Assembly: GCA_027604665.1 (NCBI GenBank) | Contig: JADGIZ010000078.1 | Coordinates: 1 to 29,492, forward strand | Direction: 5' to 3' | DNA from: Polyrhizophydium stewartii | Lineage: Eukaryota > Chytridiomycota > Chytridiomycetes > Rhizophydiales | Length of the DNA: 29,492 bases | Shown here: in pieces, positions 28,501 to 29,492 of the stretch | Layout of the letters: every line of letters begins with the position of its first letter | Numbering within the stretch: the stretch's first letter is position 1 | Notes under the pieces: generated by a model | The model's database searches: none | Seen by the model: the letters and a program-made list of their open reading frames with translations, nothing else | Told to the model about the DNA's origin: nothing | Translations under genes and position numbers: made by a program

Positions 28501-29397
28501 GCGGTACAAGACCCCGGGGAGGGGGTCACGCACCGACTCGAGAATGTACCGCGCCAGCATGTCGCGCATGTGCATGCTGCGGGACGTGTGCATGAGGATC
28601 TGCTCGATCTCGGCGAGGTTCTTGAGCTCCGGCTCCGGCAGCTCGAGCACAATCTGCTGGGTATCTTCTGCAAACGTGTCTGCGCACAGCAGCATCCATT
28701 CAGCAGGCGTGGTCGCGCTGGCGGCGGCGAGCGCAGCGCGGAATGCCGACCTTCGACCATGGGAAAGAGATCAATGTCTGCCGAGGTGCCAGCATGCGGC
28801 CGGTCAGCGACTGCTGGCGACGGGCGGCATCCCCGGTGCAACGCACCGGGCCGGTCCGCGCCAAGATGCCCCTGAATGTCCTGGATGTGCTTCCTGTATT
28901 GCCACGGGTCTGCATCAGCGAGCTGTTGCTTGGGCCGCACGGCGCACGGCGCACTGCGAAGACATTCGAGGGGACGCACCACATGTCGGCGCAGCCGGCG
29001 GCCTCCTGGAAACTGAGGGCGAGATCCGACACGCCGGGCTCGGACCAGACGATTAGGGTGTCTGCGGGAGGGCGGGACGGCAGCGCGAGCAGCGTCAGCG
29101 GCCGGCGAGCTGGCACCGAGGCGACCACGGCGGGAACGAGGCAGTCCGCCCCGCCTCCGCCTCTGCGTCTCTGTCCCCGCCCGTCGGACAGCGGGGCCGG
29201 GAGGGGCATGGACGCCGACGCCCGCAAGGCCGCAGCCGCGAGAGAGAGAGGCTGGAGCGGCAGCGGGCGAGCAGCGAGGGGCCGTGCGCAGGCGGACCTT
29301 GCTGGCGCTGGTAGTTGGTCTCTCTGCCGACCTGGGTGTTCATAATGGCCGTGCCGTCGACCTCTGATCGCACAACCAGCGCAAGCCCGTCCTTGGC
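25579..29397 (-). CDS. PSY2: PP4 regulatory subunit 3 (Psy2/SMEK), 5' partial
   Basis: Targets protein phosphatase 4, e.g. in DNA-damage recovery (family knowledge). Twelve exons visible, minus strand: 29298-29397, 28980-29061, 28847-28893, 28751-28777, 28534-28679, 28188-28284, 28034-28111, 27583-27967, 27222-27501, 26817-27126, 26418-26739, 25579-26323; 872 residues, every junction in phase. The visible N-terminus is the EVH1/PH-like domain (VRSEVDGTAIMNTQ, DTLIVWSEPG, DLALSFQEAAGC); about 30-40 residues lie beyond the right edge. Then come the SMEK and armadillo-like regions: LPEPELKNLAEIEQIL, YIEKLLPLLEICEDLES, FKEVIPIKN, KIKQTYRVQYLKDV, LGQHGLFALFDVTLGD, EEFLKLFYDGHCAKM, DEFYRRILVKKDIFGPV, RYNLLNSACLEFFDYIR. 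An acidic tail has EEDYFNESDDEDDG and LVDYPDDEDDDEEEE, both typical of the family. One exon is only 27 nt. The stop is 72 bp above the TBC/TLDc start. Confidence 0.94.
28311..28361. repeat. 11-bp tandem repeat (CGGTGCCGGGG) in a PP4R3 intron
   Basis: Four exact copies and a fifth partial copy lie inside the 249-nt intron at 28285-28533. There are no spacers, so this is a minisatellite and not a CRISPR array. Confidence 0.9.
28462..28504. repeat. Imperfect CGG/GGC trinucleotide run in the same PP4R3 intron
   Basis: A CGG-rich stretch interrupted once by TC, within the same intron as the 11-bp repeat. Confidence 0.8.
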
Positions 29398-29492
29398 CTG
29401 CGGACACGGGCAGGCGGGCAGGCGGGCGACGCGGCCGGGCAGCGTGGCCGGGCAGCGCAGCGAGCGGGCGGGCGGGCCGGACGGCGGGCGTC
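29398..29492 (-). other. Likely PP4R3 intron running off the right edge
   Basis: GC-rich sequence full of GGCGGGCAG words, ending at an acceptor (TCCGCAG) directly before the first visible PP4R3 exon. There is no ATG-led exon for the missing N-terminus, so the gene's first exon is outside the window. Confidence 0.6.

Overview
The window is a GC-rich, gene-dense piece of a eukaryotic nuclear genome with many short introns (mostly 56-300 nt). The gene set points to a flagellated (zoosporic) fungus, probably a chytrid. There is a fungal-type polarity protein (BUD6/AIP3), a fungal-style DBP3 helicase with a KKD-rich N-terminus, and a homologue of CYB5D1, a protein otherwise tied to motile cilia. 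I cannot name the genus from sequence alone. All gene models were built by hand from conserved protein motifs plus GT..AG junctions in matching phase.

Layout, left to right. 1-1853 (+): DED1/DDX3-type DEAD-box helicase, 5' end cut off. 2264-3739 (-): SRAP-domain (HMCES-like) protein with a PIP-box-like tail. 3788-5497 and 5710-7188 (-): tandem pair of F-box-like/ankyrin-repeat proteins. 7373-8170 (-): secreted Ser/Thr-rich mucin-like protein. 8908-10035 (+): SARAF-like ER membrane protein. 10179-11904 (-): cystathionine gamma-lyase, 5 exons. 12105-14687 (-): NUP50-like nucleoporin, 4 exons. 14866-16006 (-): CYB5D1-like ciliary protein, 4 exons. 16189-18071 (-): DBP3 helicase, 2 exons. 18194-19512 (-): ribosomal stalk protein P0, 3 exons. 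19849-22863 (+): BUD6/AIP3-like protein. 23007-25506 (-): TBC/TLDc (TBC1D24-like) protein, 4 exons. 25579-29397 (-): PP4 regulatory subunit 3 (Psy2/SMEK), 12 exons visible, 5' end beyond the right edge.

The genes are mainly housekeeping: translation and ribosome assembly (DED1, P0, DBP3), DNA repair (SRAP, PP4R3), nuclear transport (NUP50), sulfur amino-acid metabolism, cell polarity and motility. No operon-like logic or mobile element is evident. Most open frames on the opposite strands are shadows caused by high GC.

The least ordinary parts are: the F-box/ankyrin pair, whose 5' modules (including upstream DNA) are almost identical while the bodies have diverged; the SRAP protein's duplicated SPAK repeats, PIP-like tail and altered MCGR start; very small exons and one possible 34-nt intron; introns that can be retained in frame; and a splice-donor preference for GTGCGT. 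I found no convincing evidence of a wholly new molecular system.
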